37,111 nt of DNA from assembly GCA_023382455.1 (NCBI GenBank), contig JAHDVX010000027.1:9776-46886 (forward strand), written 5' to 3'. The DNA comes from Flavobacteriales bacterium. Lineage in GTDB: Bacteria > Bacteroidota > Bacteroidia > Flavobacteriales_F > PHOS-HE28. A program made the translations under genes and the position numbers. The notes below the pieces were generated by a model. It saw nothing but the letters and a program-made list of their open reading frames with translations. It did not search any database and was not told the origin of the DNA. How positions within the stretch are numbered: the first letter of the stretch is position 1; each line of letters starts with the position of its first letter. Below, piece after piece: positions 15,768 through 26,514 of this stretch.

Positions 15768-18700
15768 ATGGTTGAGCAACGCTACCCGCACCCTGTTTCC
15801 GGCCAAACGAACCGGCAATCCCTGCCGAAGGCACTGGCCCTTGTCCGCAACTTGGTACTGGCCGTGTTCGCCGTGCTCTTCTGGCAGGGGCAGGCGTTCG
15901 CCACCCATGCCATGGGCGGCGAGCTCACCTACACTTGCCTGGGCAACAACCAATGGCTGGTGACCCTGAACTTCTACCGGGATTGCAACGGTGTGGCCGC
16001 ACCCACCAATTGCAACAACGGCCTCGAGTTCCGGGTGCGTTCCTCCTCATGCGGCGCCAATTTCACCCAGTGCTTCAACAACAACCCCACGGTGCAGGTG
16101 ATCACCCCCATCTGCCCCTCGGAGACCGACCGTTGCGTGAGCGCCTCGGGCACCTATGGCGTGGAGAAGTACACCTACACGAAGATCGTGGACCTCAGCG
16201 GCTATTCGGGCTGCAACACGAATGACTGGTTCTTCAGCTGGTCGCTCTGCTGCCGGAACAACGCCATCACCTCGCTGAACAACCCCGGCAACCGGGAGCT
16301 GTACCTGGATGCGCGGCTGAACAAGACCGCCGGCCTGTGCAACAGCTCACCGGTGTTCACCAATTCCCCGGCAGCGTTCTACTGCCTGGGCCAGTCCATC
16401 AGCTACAACCCGGGTGCCGTGGATGCCGATGGCGATTCGCTGGCCTACTCCCTGATCCCGGCCCGGGGGGCCAACGGCGCGAACATCCCGTACAACGCGA
16501 ACTACAGTGCCACGCAGCCGATCCGCAACACGGGCGGTGCCAATGCCGTGGTGCTGGACCCGCAGACCGGCACGATGACCGTGACCCCCAGCGTGCTGCA
16601 GGTGGCCGTGGTCTCCTACCAGGTCAGTGAGTATCGCAACGGCGTACTGGTGGGCACCATCACGCGCGATGTGCAGTTCGTCATCCGCGCCTGCTCGGGC
16701 AATTCGGCCCCCGCGGTGAGCGGCATCAACGGCACGTCCAACTACACCATGCAGGTGTGCGCCGGCACGCCGGTCTCCTTCACGGTGAACTCCAGTGATC
16801 CCGATGCCGGCCAGACGTTGACCATGAGCTGGAACGGCGGTATCCCCGGGGCCACCTTCACCACCAGCGGTTCGCCCTTCCCCACGGGCACATTCACCTG
16901 GACCCCCACGGTGGCGAACATCGGCAACAACACCTTCACCGTGCATGTGGAGGACAACGGCTGCCCACTGAAGGCCGTGAACGACTACGGCTTCACCGTA
17001 CAGGTGACCCCGCCGGCCACGGACATCAGCGCCGGCAGCGATTTCTCCGTTTGCGGCACCTCGGCCACCATGGCCGCGCCGCCGTTGCCCTATCCGGGGG
17101 TGCAGGGTACATGGACCGTGGTGAGCGGCAGCGGCAGCTTCGCCAATGCCAATTCGCCCACCACCAACGTCACCGGCCTTTCACCCGGCGCGAACGTGTT
17201 CCAGTGGACCGCGGACTACCTGACCTGCGGCACCCGATCGGACCAGGTGACCGTGACCAGTTACAGCGCCGCACAAGCCGCCGCCGCGGCAGGACCCGAC
17301 CAGCAGATCTGTGCACCGCCCAACTCGGTGACCCTGTCCGGCAATGCGGCCACCGCACCGGCCACCGGCACCTGGACGTTGGTGAGCGGCACCGGCACCA
17401 TCACCAGCCCCGGTTCACCGAACACCACGGTCACGGGCCTGGGCATCGGCGTGAACCGGTTCCGCTGGACCATCAACAACGGGCCTTGCGGGACCACGCA
17501 GGATGAAGTGGACATCACCGTATTCAATAGTGCGCAACCGGCGGCCAATGCCGGGCCGGACATCACCGTGTGCACCCCCACCAGTTCGGTGAACATGAAC
17601 GCGAACGCCGCAACGGCACCGGCCACGGGTCTGTGGACCTTGGTGAGCGGAAGCGGCACCATTACCAACCCGGCCTCGCGCACCACCTCCATCACCGGCC
17701 TCACCGTGGGTGTGCACGTGTTCCGCTGGACCATCTCCAACGGCCCTTGCACACCGGGCAGCACATCCGATGATGTGACGGTGACCGTCTACTCGGGAAG
17801 CAGCCCCAATGCGGACGCCGGGGCGGACCAGTCCGTTTGCACCCCGAGCGGCGCCACCTTGACGGGCAGCATGCCCATCTTCCCGGCCACCGGTACCTGG
17901 ACGCTGGTGAGCGGCAGCGGCACCATCGCCTCGCCGAACAGCCCGTCCACGGCGGTGTCCGGCCTGGGCATCGGGCCCAACGTATTCCAATGGACGGTGC
18001 ACAACGGGCCTTGCGCCAACGACCTCACCAGCGACCAGGTGACCGTGACCGCCTACGACCAATCGGTGAGCGGCTCCGATGCGGGCCCCGATCAATCGCT
18101 CTGCCTGCCCACGAGCACGGCCACCATGGCCGCCAATGCACCCGCTTCACCGGCACAGGGCACCTGGACCTTGGTGAGCGGAACGGGCAGCATCACCAAC
18201 ATACACAGCGCCACCACCACCATCACGGGGCTTTCCGTGGGTGAGAACGTGTTCCGCTGGTCCATTGCCAACGGCCCCTGCCCGGTGAACCCGCCGAATG
18301 ACCTGGTCTCCATCTTCGTGTACGACCCCAACGCAGCGGTGGCCAATGCCGGCCCCGACCAACAGCTCTGCACGCCATCCACCTCCACCACCATGGCCGG
18401 AAGCACGCCGCTCTTCCCGGCCACCGGCCAGTGGATGCTCGTTTCGGGATCGGGCACCTTGGCCGACCCCACCGACCCGGCCACCGCGGTGAGCGGCCTG
18501 GCCCAGGGCGTAAACACCTTCCGCTGGACGGTGACCAACGGCCCCTGCGCCAACCCGGTGACCCAGGATGTGGTCTCCATCACGGTGTACAGTTCAGCCA
18601 ACGCCGTGGCGAACGCCGGCCCGGACCAGGACCTGTGCACGCCTACCAACAGCACCACCCTGGCCGGCAGCAGTGTGATCGCACCGGCCACCGGCACTTG

Positions 18701-21700
18701 GACGCTGGTGAGCGGCGCCGGCACCATCGTATCGCCCAACAGCCCCAACACGCAGGTGACGGGCCTGGGCGTGGGCGACAACATCTTCCGCTGGACGGTG
18801 CTCAACGGCCCCTGCGCCAACCCGGTGACCAGCGATGACGTGCGGATCCGCGTGTACGACAGCGCCAACCCGGTGGCCAATGCGGGGCCGGACCAAGAGT
18901 TGTGCTCCAATGCCAACTCCACGGTGCTCACCGGCAGCAACATCATCGTTCCGGCCTCGGGCACCTGGACCGTGATCAGCGGCGGTGGCACCATCGTGAC
19001 ACCCAACAGCCCCACCACGGCGGTGAACAACCTACCGGTGGGCGTGAACGTGTTCCGCTGGACGGTGCTCAACGGCACCTGCGCCAACGGCCTGACCTTC
19101 GATGATGTGACCGTGACGGTGTATTCCAGCGCCCACCCCGCCGTGACCGCGGGACCGGACCAGGACATCTGCGTGCCCACCTCACCCAATGAGGTGACGG
19201 TGACCGGAAGCACGCCGGTGGCGCCTGCCACGGGCCAGTGGACCCTGATCAGCGGCAGCGGCACCATCACTTCGCCGGGCAGCCCCACCACCACCATCAC
19301 CGGTATGGGCTACGGGGTCAATGTATTCCAATGGACGGTGAGCAACGGCCCGTGCACCTTCCCGGGGAACAGCGCCCAGGTGACGATCTCGGTGTACAAC
19401 GCGGCGATGCTCACCGCCAATGCGGGTCCGGACCAGAGCCTGTGCACGCCGATCACGGGCACCACCTTGGCGGGCAGTCCATTGATCGCCCCAGGCACCG
19501 GCCAGTGGACGCTGGTGAGCGGCACAGGCGTGTTCGCCGACCCGGCCGATCCGGCCACCACGGTTTCCGGGCTTTCGCTCGGCGCCAACGTCTTCCGCTG
19601 GAGCGTGCAGAACGGCCCGTGTGCCGCGGTGAGCTCGGACCTGGTCACCGTTTCGGTGTTCAACGGCAATGCGCAGCAGGCGAATGCCGGTCCTGACCAG
19701 GAGCTGTGCGACAATGCGGCCACCACGGTGATGGCGGCCAACGCGGCGATCGCCCCGGCCGTCGGCTCCTGGAGCGTGCAGCAGGGTACGGCCGTGTTAG
19801 GTAACGCTTCCTCGGCCACCACCACCGTGTCCGGCCTCTCGCTGGGCGTGAACATCCTGGTATGGTCGCTGGACAACGGCGCCTGTGGCACCAGCACGGA
19901 TGCGGTTTCCATCACCGTGTACGACGATGCGAACCCCGTGGCCGACGCGGGCCCGGACCAGCAACTGTGCACGCCTTCCACCGCCACCACATTGGCCGGC
20001 AGCAGCCTGATCGCCCCGGCCACCGGCACGTGGACCCTGGTGAGCGGCACCGGCAACATCGTTTCACCCAACAGCCCGAACAGCCAGGTGAACGGCCTCG
20101 GACTGGGCAACAATGTGTTCCGCTGGACGGTGTACAACGGCACCTGCGCCTCCGGCACCACCACCGATGAGGTGACCATCAGCGTCTTCAGCGGCACCGC
20201 GCAAGCGGCCAATGCCGGCCCCGACCAGGAGCTGTGCACGCCCGCCTCCAGCACCGCGCTCGCAGCCAACATCGCCGTGCCTCCCGGCCAAGGGACATGG
20301 ACGGCCGGAGCAGGCATCACCTTCTCCGACATCCACGCGGCCAACGCCACGGTGAGCGGGCTGCAGGTGGGCGACAACATTCTAACCTGGACCATTGCCA
20401 ACGGTCCGTGCGGCACCACCTCGGACCAGGTGATCATCCGCGTGTACGATGCCTCCAATCCGGTAGCCTCCGCCGGCGGGGACCAGCAGCTCTGCAGCCC
20501 GACGGACAACACGCAGATGGCGGGCAGCAGTCTGATCTATCCGGCCACCGGGCAATGGATCCTGGTGAGCGGCACGGGCACGATCACCGATCCGGCCTCG
20601 CCCACCACCACCATCACGGGGTTGGCCATCGGGCCGAACGTGTTCCGCTGGACGGTGAACAACGGACCCTGCGGGACCAGCACGAGCGATGAAGTCACCA
20701 TCACCATCTACGACAACACCGTGAGCGGCTCCGATGCGGGCCCGGACCAGCAGATCTGCACACCTTCCAGCTCGGTGACCATGGCGGCCAGTGCGGCGCC
20801 CATGCCCGCGATCGGCACTTGGACCCTGGTATCGGGCGGCGGCACCATCACCTCGGTGAACGACCCCAACACCACCATCACGAACCTGCCGGTGGGCGAG
20901 AACATCTTCCGCTGGTCGGTGAGCAACGGGGCCTGCCCGGTGAACCCGCCGAACGACCTGGTCTCCATCTTCGTGTTCGATGCGAACAACCCCGTGGCCA
21001 ACGCAGGTCCGGACCAGCAGCTGTGCACGCCTTCCTCCGCCACGGTGTTCGCCGGCAGCAGCGTGACCTTCCCGGCGCAGGGTACATGGACACTGGTGAG
21101 CGGCAGCGGCACGATCGCGGACATCCACGATCCCGCCTCGGCGGTGAGCGGCCTGGCCGTGGGCGAGAACATCTTCGAATGGACCGTGGTGAACGGGCCG
21201 TGTGCGGCTCCCGTGACCACGGACCGGGTGAGCATCTTCGTGTATGACCAGGCCAATGCCGATGCCGATGCGGGCGCGGACCAGCAACTGTGCACACCGG
21301 CTGAAAGCACCACCTTGGCGGGCAATGCGCCGACCTTCCCCGCCACGGGAACATGGACGCTGGTGAGCGGCACGGGCACCATCACCGACCCGGGCAACCC
21401 GGCCACCACCGTCACGGGCCTGGCCGTGGGCGAGAACATCTTCCGCTGGACGGTGGACAATGGCCCCTGCGCGAACGGCATCACCACGGACGAGGTGAGC
21501 ATCTTCGTCTTCGACACCAGCACGCCAAATGCGGATGCGGGCCCCGACCAGAACCTCTGCCTGCCCGCCACCTCCACCAACCTGGCCGGCAGCGCGGCCA
21601 TCTTCCCGGCCACCGGCACCTGGACCGTGGTGGCCGGCACGGGTACGTTCGCCGATGCGAGCTCGCCGACCACTTCCGTGACGGGGCTTTCCGTGGGCGA

Positions 21701-24700
21701 GAACATCTTCCGCTGGATCGTGAGCAACGGCCTGTGCAGCAGCACCGGCGATGAAGTGAGCATCTTCCTCTTCAGCGACCAGAACCCCGATGCCGATGCC
21801 GGTCCGGACTTGCAGATCTGCACCCCGGCCAGCACGGTCACCATGGCCGGCAGCGCCGTCACCTTCCCGGCGCAAGGAACCTGGACCTTGGTGAGCGGAA
21901 CAGGCGTCATCAGCAACCCGAACGCGCCCAACACGGGCATCATCGACCTGGCGGTGGGTACCAGCGTTTTCGCCTGGACCGTGGACAACGGCCCTTGCGC
22001 CAACGGGATTACTTCGGACACCGTGGTGGTGGAGGTGTTCGACATGAACCAGCCGTCCGCCAATGCAGGACCGGACCAGCAGTTGTGCACGCCGGGCACC
22101 ACGGCCGTACTGGCCGGTAACGCGGTGATCGCACCCGCCACCGGGCAATGGACCGTGGTGCAAGGTGCGGGCACCTTCACCGACCCGGACCAGCCGGGCA
22201 CCACCGTCACCGGCCTGGCCGTGGGCGTGAACATCTTCCGCTGGACGATCTCCAACGGGCCATGCGAGGGCAGCCTCAGCTTCGATGAGGTGTCCATCGC
22301 CCTCTACGATGGGAACAATCCCGTGGCGAATGCCGGCCCCGACCAGCAGCTCTGCACCCCGAACACGGCCACGACCATGGCCGGCAGCGCGCTGGTCTTC
22401 CCGGCCACAGGGATGTGGACGCTGGTGAGCGGCACCGGCACCATCGCCGATCCCGCCTCGCCCACCACGGCCATCACCGGCTTGTCCATCGGGGAGAACA
22501 TCTTCGAATGGACCGTGGAGAACGGTCCTTGCGGAAGCCCCACCACGGACCAAGTGAGCATCATCGTCTTCGACGCGAACGTGCCGGTGGCCAATGCCGG
22601 TGCGGACCAGCAGGTGTGCACACCGGTCACCGGGGCCACGCTGTCGGGCAGCCCGGTCTCCTTCCCGGCCACGGGCACGTGGGTGCTGGTCAGCGGGCAG
22701 GGCACCTTTGCCGACCCCTCCGACCCGGGCACGGCCGTCAGCGGCCTTGGCGTGGGTGTCAACGTATTTGAATGGCAGGTGAACAATGGCCCCTGCGGTG
22801 CCGGGATCACCACGGACCAGGTCACCATCACCCTGTTCGACCTGAACGCCCCGCCAGCGGCGGCCGGTCCTGACCAGAGCTTCTGCACCCCCACGGACAA
22901 TGCGGTGCTGGCCGCCAACATCCCCACGCCGCCGGCCGTGGGCGCGTGGTCCCTGACGCAGGGCACAGCGGTGTTCGCCGACCCGAACGACCCGGCCACC
23001 ACCGTGAGCGGGCTTTCCGTGGGCGAGAACATCCTCACCTGGAGCTTCAACAACGGTGTCTGCGGATTCACCACGGACAACGTGAGCATCTTCATCTTCG
23101 ATGCGAGCAATCCGCCCGCCGATGCCGGTCCCGACCAAGCTTACTGCACCCCGCAGGACAGCACCTGGCTGCAAGGCAACACGCCCATCTTCCCGGCTTC
23201 CGGCACGTGGACGGTGATCAATGGCGCAGGCCTGTTCGAGGATGCCGCCAACCCGGCCACCAAGGTGGTGGGCATGGCCATTGGTGCCAACACCTTCGTA
23301 TGGACCACCAACAACGGCCCATGTCCCGGGGCGATCACCTCGGACACGGTGACCGTTACCGTGTACAGCGACAGCACGGCGGCGGCCTTTGCGGGGGATG
23401 ACTTCGAGCTGTGCCTGCCCTTCAACTCGGCGCAACTGCAAGCTTCCGTGCCCCAGCCGCCCGCCACCGGCACCTGGTCCATCCTCAGCGGACCGGGCAC
23501 CTTGGTGGACCCGACCGACCCGCACACCACCATCAACAACCTCGGCCTGGGCATCACCCAGCTGCTGTGGAGCCTGGACAATGGACCCTGCCCGAACAAC
23601 GGTATCCTGACCGACACGCTGACCATCACCGTCTATGATCCCTTCGGCCCCGTGGCCGATGCCGGACCGGACATCAGCATGTGCACCCCGCAGGACAGCA
23701 CGGTGATGGCTGCCGTTGAACCGCTCTTCCCCGCCGCAGGCACGTGGCACCTGGTGAGCGGCACCGGCACCCTGGCAGATACCACGTACCATGCCACCGC
23801 GGTCAGCGGCCTGGCCGTGGGCATCAACGTGTTCACCTGGACGGTGTACAACGGCAACTGCGGTTTCGGCCCGCCCACCGTGGACACGGTGGCCGTGCTG
23901 GTGTACGACCACACCGCACCGGCGGCCGATGCCGGCCCGGACCGCGACCTGTGCGGAACCGATACCGTGCCCACCATGCTGGCCAACGCGGCGGTCTTCC
24001 CCGGCACGGGTGCCTGGACGGTGCTTTCCGGCGGGGCCTCCTTGGATGACCCCTCCAACCCGCAATCAGCTGTCAACGGGCTCACCGTCGGGGACAACCT
24101 CTTCGTGTGGACCATCGATAACGGGCCTTGCCAGGTCACCGCGGACACCGTGCTGATCCGGATCTTCGATGCCAACCTGCCTGCGCCCGATGCCGGTGCG
24201 GACCAGGACCTCTGCACCCCGGCCAGCTCCACCACCATGTCCGCCACCGCAGCACCCTATCCGGCCGGGGGCCAATGGACCGTGGTGAGCGGCAGCGGAA
24301 CCTTCGCGGATGCCACCGACCCCATGACCCAGGTGAGCAACATCGGGCCCGGGGCCAACGTGTATGCGTGGACCGTGGACAACGGCCCCTGCGGCATGGC
24401 AGCCGATGAAGTGACGGTGACACTGTTCGACGGCAGCATCACCGCCGCGAACGCGGGCCCCGACCAGGACCTCTGCGGACCGGTGGCCAGCACCGACCTG
24501 GCCGCCACCGCCGTGGCTGCACCGGCCACCGGGGCATGGACCGTGGTCAGCGGGGCAGGTACGGTCACCGACCCGGCCAACCCGGTTTCCCAACTCACGA
24601 ACCTCGCGCCCGGTGTTACCGTGCTTGCCTGGACCATCAGCAACGGGCCATGCACCACGGGCATCCTGAGCGACACCGTGGTGGTCACCGTGTATGACGG

Positions 24701-25505
24701 TGCCCAGGCCAATGCCAGCGCCGGCCCTGACCAGCAGCTGTGCGAGGCCGGGCCGGCCACGGTGGACATGTTCGCCAACAGCGCGGTGTTCCCCGCCACC
24801 GGGTTCTGGAGCATCGCGGGCAGCGGTACTATCACCGATCCGGCGAACCCCTCCACCCAGGTGACGGGCGTAGGCTTCGGCAGCACCACCCTCACGTGGA
24901 CCATCGACAACGGGGCGTGCGGCAGCAGCAGCGATGACATGGTGGTCAGCGTGTTCGACCTGAACGCGGCCTTGGCCCAGGGCGGCCCCGATCAGCGCCT
25001 CTGCCACGACACCACGTGGACCGCCATGGCCGCAGTACCCGCCAACAGCACGGCCAGCGGCCACTGGGAACTGCTGGAGGGACATGGCCAGATCGCGCAA
25101 CCGGGTGAGCCCGATGCCGGCATCACCGGCCTGCAGCTGGGCACCAACGTGTTCCAGTGGGTGGTGGAGAACGGTGCCTGCGGCAGCTCCTCGGACACAG
25201 TGCTGATCACCCTGCGTGATTGCAGCATCCTGGTGGTGCCCGACGCCTTCTCGCCCAACGGCGACGGGGTGAATGACAACTATGTGGTGCAGGGCCTGGA
25301 GTACTATCCGGGCAACAAGTTCCAAGTGTTCAACCGCTGGGGTTCCAAGGTGTATGAGCGCAATCCCTACCGCAACGACTGGGACGGCAAGGGTGAAGGG
25401 AAGCCCAACATGGGCACCGACCTGCCGGAAAGCACCTACTACTTCATCCTTGACCCGGGCAACGGCAAGGAAGTCATCACGGGTTACATCTATCTGCGCC
25501 GCTGA
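15768..25505 (+). CDS. Giant T9SS-secreted repeat adhesin with gliding-motility-type C-terminal domain
   Basis: The 3245-residue protein starts with a signal peptide (about 1-45, ending GQAFA|THAMGG). A cysteine-containing N-terminal domain follows (about 46-320, opening THAMGGELTYTCLG), then a PKD/cadherin-like domain (about 325-415). About 31 tandem repeats of 86-91 residues come next (419-3151). The last 94 residues are a CHU_C/TIGR04131-type domain (VVPDAFSPNGDGVNDNYVV, then FNRWGSKVYE and STYYFILDPG). That domain is the type B sorting signal of the type IX secretion system. It is probably a surface adhesin of SprB type, for adhesion or gliding. The PorP/SprF gene 2 nt downstream fits the known pairing of type B cargo with a SprF-like partner. 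The ATG at 15768 is chosen because it gives the signal peptide. Confidence 0.92.
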   Translation: MVEQRYPHPVSGQTNRQSLPKALALVRNLVLAVFAVLFWQGQAFATHAMGGELTYTCLGNNQWLVTLNFYRDCNGVAAPTNCNNGLEFRVRSSSCGANFTQCFNNNPTVQVITPICPSETDRCVSASGTYGVEKYTYTKIVDLSGYSGCNTNDWFFSWSLCCRNNAITSLNNPGNRELYLDARLNKTAGLCNSSPVFTNSPAAFYCLGQSISYNPGAVDADGDSLAYSLIPARGANGANIPYNANYSATQPIRNTGGANAVVLDPQTGTMTVTPSVLQVAVVSYQVSEYRNGVLVGTITRDVQFVIRACSGNSAPAVSGINGTSNYTMQVCAGTPVSFTVNSSDPDAGQTLTMSWNGGIPGATFTTSGSPFPTGTFTWTPTVANIGNNTFTVHVEDNGCPLKAVNDYGFTVQVTPPATDISAGSDFSVCGTSATMAAPPLPYPGVQGTWTVVSGSGSFANANSPTTNVTGLSPGANVFQWTADYLTCGTRSDQVTVTSYSAAQAAAAAGPDQQICAPPNSVTLSGNAATAPATGTWTLVSGTGTITSPGSPNTTVTGLGIGVNRFRWTINNGPCGTTQDEVDITVFNSAQPAANAGPDITVCTPTSSVNMNANAATAPATGLWTLVSGSGTITNPASRTTSITGLTVGVHVFRWTISNGPCTPGSTSDDVTVTVYSGSSPNADAGADQSVCTPSGATLTGSMPIFPATGTWTLVSGSGTIASPNSPSTAVSGLGIGPNVFQWTVHNGPCANDLTSDQVTVTAYDQSVSGSDAGPDQSLCLPTSTATMAANAPASPAQGTWTLVSGTGSITNIHSATTTITGLSVGENVFRWSIANGPCPVNPPNDLVSIFVYDPNAAVANAGPDQQLCTPSTSTTMAGSTPLFPATGQWMLVSGSGTLADPTDPATAVSGLAQGVNTFRWTVTNGPCANPVTQDVVSITVYSSANAVANAGPDQDLCTPTNSTTLAGSSVIAPATGTWTLVSGAGTIVSPNSPNTQVTGLGVGDNIFRWTVLNGPCANPVTSDDVRIRVYDSANPVANAGPDQELCSNANSTVLTGSNIIVPASGTWTVISGGGTIVTPNSPTTAVNNLPVGVNVFRWTVLNGTCANGLTFDDVTVTVYSSAHPAVTAGPDQDICVPTSPNEVTVTGSTPVAPATGQWTLISGSGTITSPGSPTTTITGMGYGVNVFQWTVSNGPCTFPGNSAQVTISVYNAAMLTANAGPDQSLCTPITGTTLAGSPLIAPGTGQWTLVSGTGVFADPADPATTVSGLSLGANVFRWSVQNGPCAAVSSDLVTVSVFNGNAQQANAGPDQELCDNAATTVMAANAAIAPAVGSWSVQQGTAVLGNASSATTTVSGLSLGVNILVWSLDNGACGTSTDAVSITVYDDANPVADAGPDQQLCTPSTATTLAGSSLIAPATGTWTLVSGTGNIVSPNSPNSQVNGLGLGNNVFRWTVYNGTCASGTTTDEVTISVFSGTAQAANAGPDQELCTPASSTALAANIAVPPGQGTWTAGAGITFSDIHAANATVSGLQVGDNILTWTIANGPCGTTSDQVIIRVYDASNPVASAGGDQQLCSPTDNTQMAGSSLIYPATGQWILVSGTGTITDPASPTTTITGLAIGPNVFRWTVNNGPCGTSTSDEVTITIYDNTVSGSDAGPDQQICTPSSSVTMAASAAPMPAIGTWTLVSGGGTITSVNDPNTTITNLPVGENIFRWSVSNGACPVNPPNDLVSIFVFDANNPVANAGPDQQLCTPSSATVFAGSSVTFPAQGTWTLVSGSGTIADIHDPASAVSGLAVGENIFEWTVVNGPCAAPVTTDRVSIFVYDQANADADAGADQQLCTPAESTTLAGNAPTFPATGTWTLVSGTGTITDPGNPATTVTGLAVGENIFRWTVDNGPCANGITTDEVSIFVFDTSTPNADAGPDQNLCLPATSTNLAGSAAIFPATGTWTVVAGTGTFADASSPTTSVTGLSVGENIFRWIVSNGLCSSTGDEVSIFLFSDQNPDADAGPDLQICTPASTVTMAGSAVTFPAQGTWTLVSGTGVISNPNAPNTGIIDLAVGTSVFAWTVDNGPCANGITSDTVVVEVFDMNQPSANAGPDQQLCTPGTTAVLAGNAVIAPATGQWTVVQGAGTFTDPDQPGTTVTGLAVGVNIFRWTISNGPCEGSLSFDEVSIALYDGNNPVANAGPDQQLCTPNTATTMAGSALVFPATGMWTLVSGTGTIADPASPTTAITGLSIGENIFEWTVENGPCGSPTTDQVSIIVFDANVPVANAGADQQVCTPVTGATLSGSPVSFPATGTWVLVSGQGTFADPSDPGTAVSGLGVGVNVFEWQVNNGPCGAGITTDQVTITLFDLNAPPAAAGPDQSFCTPTDNAVLAANIPTPPAVGAWSLTQGTAVFADPNDPATTVSGLSVGENILTWSFNNGVCGFTTDNVSIFIFDASNPPADAGPDQAYCTPQDSTWLQGNTPIFPASGTWTVINGAGLFEDAANPATKVVGMAIGANTFVWTTNNGPCPGAITSDTVTVTVYSDSTAAAFAGDDFELCLPFNSAQLQASVPQPPATGTWSILSGPGTLVDPTDPHTTINNLGLGITQLLWSLDNGPCPNNGILTDTLTITVYDPFGPVADAGPDISMCTPQDSTVMAAVEPLFPAAGTWHLVSGTGTLADTTYHATAVSGLAVGINVFTWTVYNGNCGFGPPTVDTVAVLVYDHTAPAADAGPDRDLCGTDTVPTMLANAAVFPGTGAWTVLSGGASLDDPSNPQSAVNGLTVGDNLFVWTIDNGPCQVTADTVLIRIFDANLPAPDAGADQDLCTPASSTTMSATAAPYPAGGQWTVVSGSGTFADATDPMTQVSNIGPGANVYAWTVDNGPCGMAADEVTVTLFDGSITAANAGPDQDLCGPVASTDLAATAVAAPATGAWTVVSGAGTVTDPANPVSQLTNLAPGVTVLAWTISNGPCTTGILSDTVVVTVYDGAQANASAGPDQQLCEAGPATVDMFANSAVFPATGFWSIAGSGTITDPANPSTQVTGVGFGSTTLTWTIDNGACGSSSDDMVVSVFDLNAALAQGGPDQRLCHDTTWTAMAAVPANSTASGHWELLEGHGQIAQPGEPDAGITGLQLGTNVFQWVVENGACGSSSDTVLITLRDCSILVVPDAFSPNGDGVNDNYVVQGLEYYPGNKFQVFNRWGSKVYERNPYRNDWDGKGEGKPNMGTDLPESTYYFILDPGNGKEVITGYIYLRR
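17022..25220 (+). repeat. Coding tandem repeats: about 31 Ig/PKD-like units of about 264 bp
   Basis: Each unit follows the pattern A(N/D)AGPDQxLCTP, then a TxxxAGS strand, PATGTWTLVSGTGTI, a short P-rich turn, T-VTGLxxGxNxFRW, T-V-NGPC, and a D-V-I-VYD strand leading into the next unit. Two cysteines per unit (LC and NGPC) are almost invariant, so an intramolecular disulfide is likely after export. By eye I count 31 units. The first (ISAGSDFSVC) and last (AQGGPDQRLC) are the most divergent. The units differ enough in DNA to be read separately. Confidence 0.9.
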
Positions 25506-25507
25506 AC

Positions 25508-26491
25508 ATGAAAGCCATCACGAAAACGATCCTGCCCATGGCATCCGGAGCCTCCCGATGGAAATCAGCCCTGCTGGCGCTGCTGCTGGCCCCTGCCGTG
25601 TTGCTGCCCGAACGGGCCGCCGCCCAGCAGGACCCGCAGTACACGCAGTACATGTTCAACCTGCTTGCGCTGAACCCGGCCTATGCCGGAAGTGCCGAGC
25701 GGCTCAGCCTGAAGGCGCTCAGCCGCCACCAGTGGGTGGGCTTCGAAGGTGCACCAACCACGCAGACGCTCACGGCCCACAGCCCCTTCCTGGTGGAAAG
25801 CCTGGGCTTGGGCGGCACGGTATCGCGCGACCAGCACGGCCCGGTGACGCAGTACGGCATCATCCTCGACGTGGCCTACCGCATGTTCCTGGGCAATGAC
25901 CAGAAGCTCGCCTTCGGGATCAAGGGCGGCCTCAACCTGTTCCAAGGCGAGTTCGCGTCGCTGCATCCCTTGGAGGCCAACGACCAGGTGTTCCAACAGG
26001 ATGTCAGCACCAAGTCCGACCCGCAGTTCGGCTTCGGCATGATGTGGTACAGCGACCGCTTCTACCTGGGTCTGAGCTCGCCAAAGGTGTTGCGCACGGA
26101 CTTCTTCGAGACCGACTCCCTGGCGTTGGTCAGCGATCCGGGCCAGCGGCCGCACTACTTCCTCACCGGCGGCTACGTGTTCGACCTGGGCACCTACACC
26201 AAGTTCAAGCCCACTTTCATGGTGAAGGCCGTGGAGGGCGCACCGCTCAGCTTCGACCTCGGCGCCAACTTCCTGCTCTACGAGAAATTGTGGCTGGGCG
26301 CCATGTACCGCCACACCGATGCCGTGGGCGCCCTGGTGCAGTACAACCTGACGGACGGCCTTTCCGTGGGCTACGCCTACGACTACCCGCTTTCGCCTTT
26401 GCGCAACTACAGCGGCGGCTCGCATGAGTTCATGCTCGGCCTCGACCTGGGCAAGGCACCGGCCGGCATCCGCTCACCCCGTTACTTCTGA
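25508..26491 (+). CDS. PorP/SprF family type IX secretion outer-membrane protein
   Basis: The 327-residue protein has a signal peptide (cleavage near ERAAAQQDPQYTQYMFN, about residue 39). It then has the family opening QDPQYTQYMFNLLALNPAYAG, SAERLSLKALSRHQWVGFEG and HSPF. The rest is a beta-barrel pattern ending RSPRYF. PorP/SprF proteins help secrete or tether partner T9SS cargo; SprF is required for SprB in Flavobacterium. The gene starts 2 nt after the adhesin stop and is followed 23 nt later by the OmpA gene, so it is a dedicated partner within the operon. This is inferred from context. Confidence 0.93.
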   Translation: MKAITKTILPMASGASRWKSALLALLLAPAVLLPERAAAQQDPQYTQYMFNLLALNPAYAGSAERLSLKALSRHQWVGFEGAPTTQTLTAHSPFLVESLGLGGTVSRDQHGPVTQYGIILDVAYRMFLGNDQKLAFGIKGGLNLFQGEFASLHPLEANDQVFQQDVSTKSDPQFGFGMMWYSDRFYLGLSSPKVLRTDFFETDSLALVSDPGQRPHYFLTGGYVFDLGTYTKFKPTFMVKAVEGAPLSFDLGANFLLYEKLWLGAMYRHTDAVGALVQYNLTDGLSVGYAYDYPLSPLRNYSGGSHEFMLGLDLGKAPAGIRSPRYF

Positions 26492-26514
26492 TCCCCAAGC
26501 CCCGATCCACGACC

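Noticed and set aside
20382-24065. A 1227-codon minus-strand open frame across the adhesin repeats
   Set aside because: Its apparent repeats (GDGGGR, VRTGIG and similar) are the mirror of the plus-strand repeat units. There is no signal peptide and no family match. Shadow.
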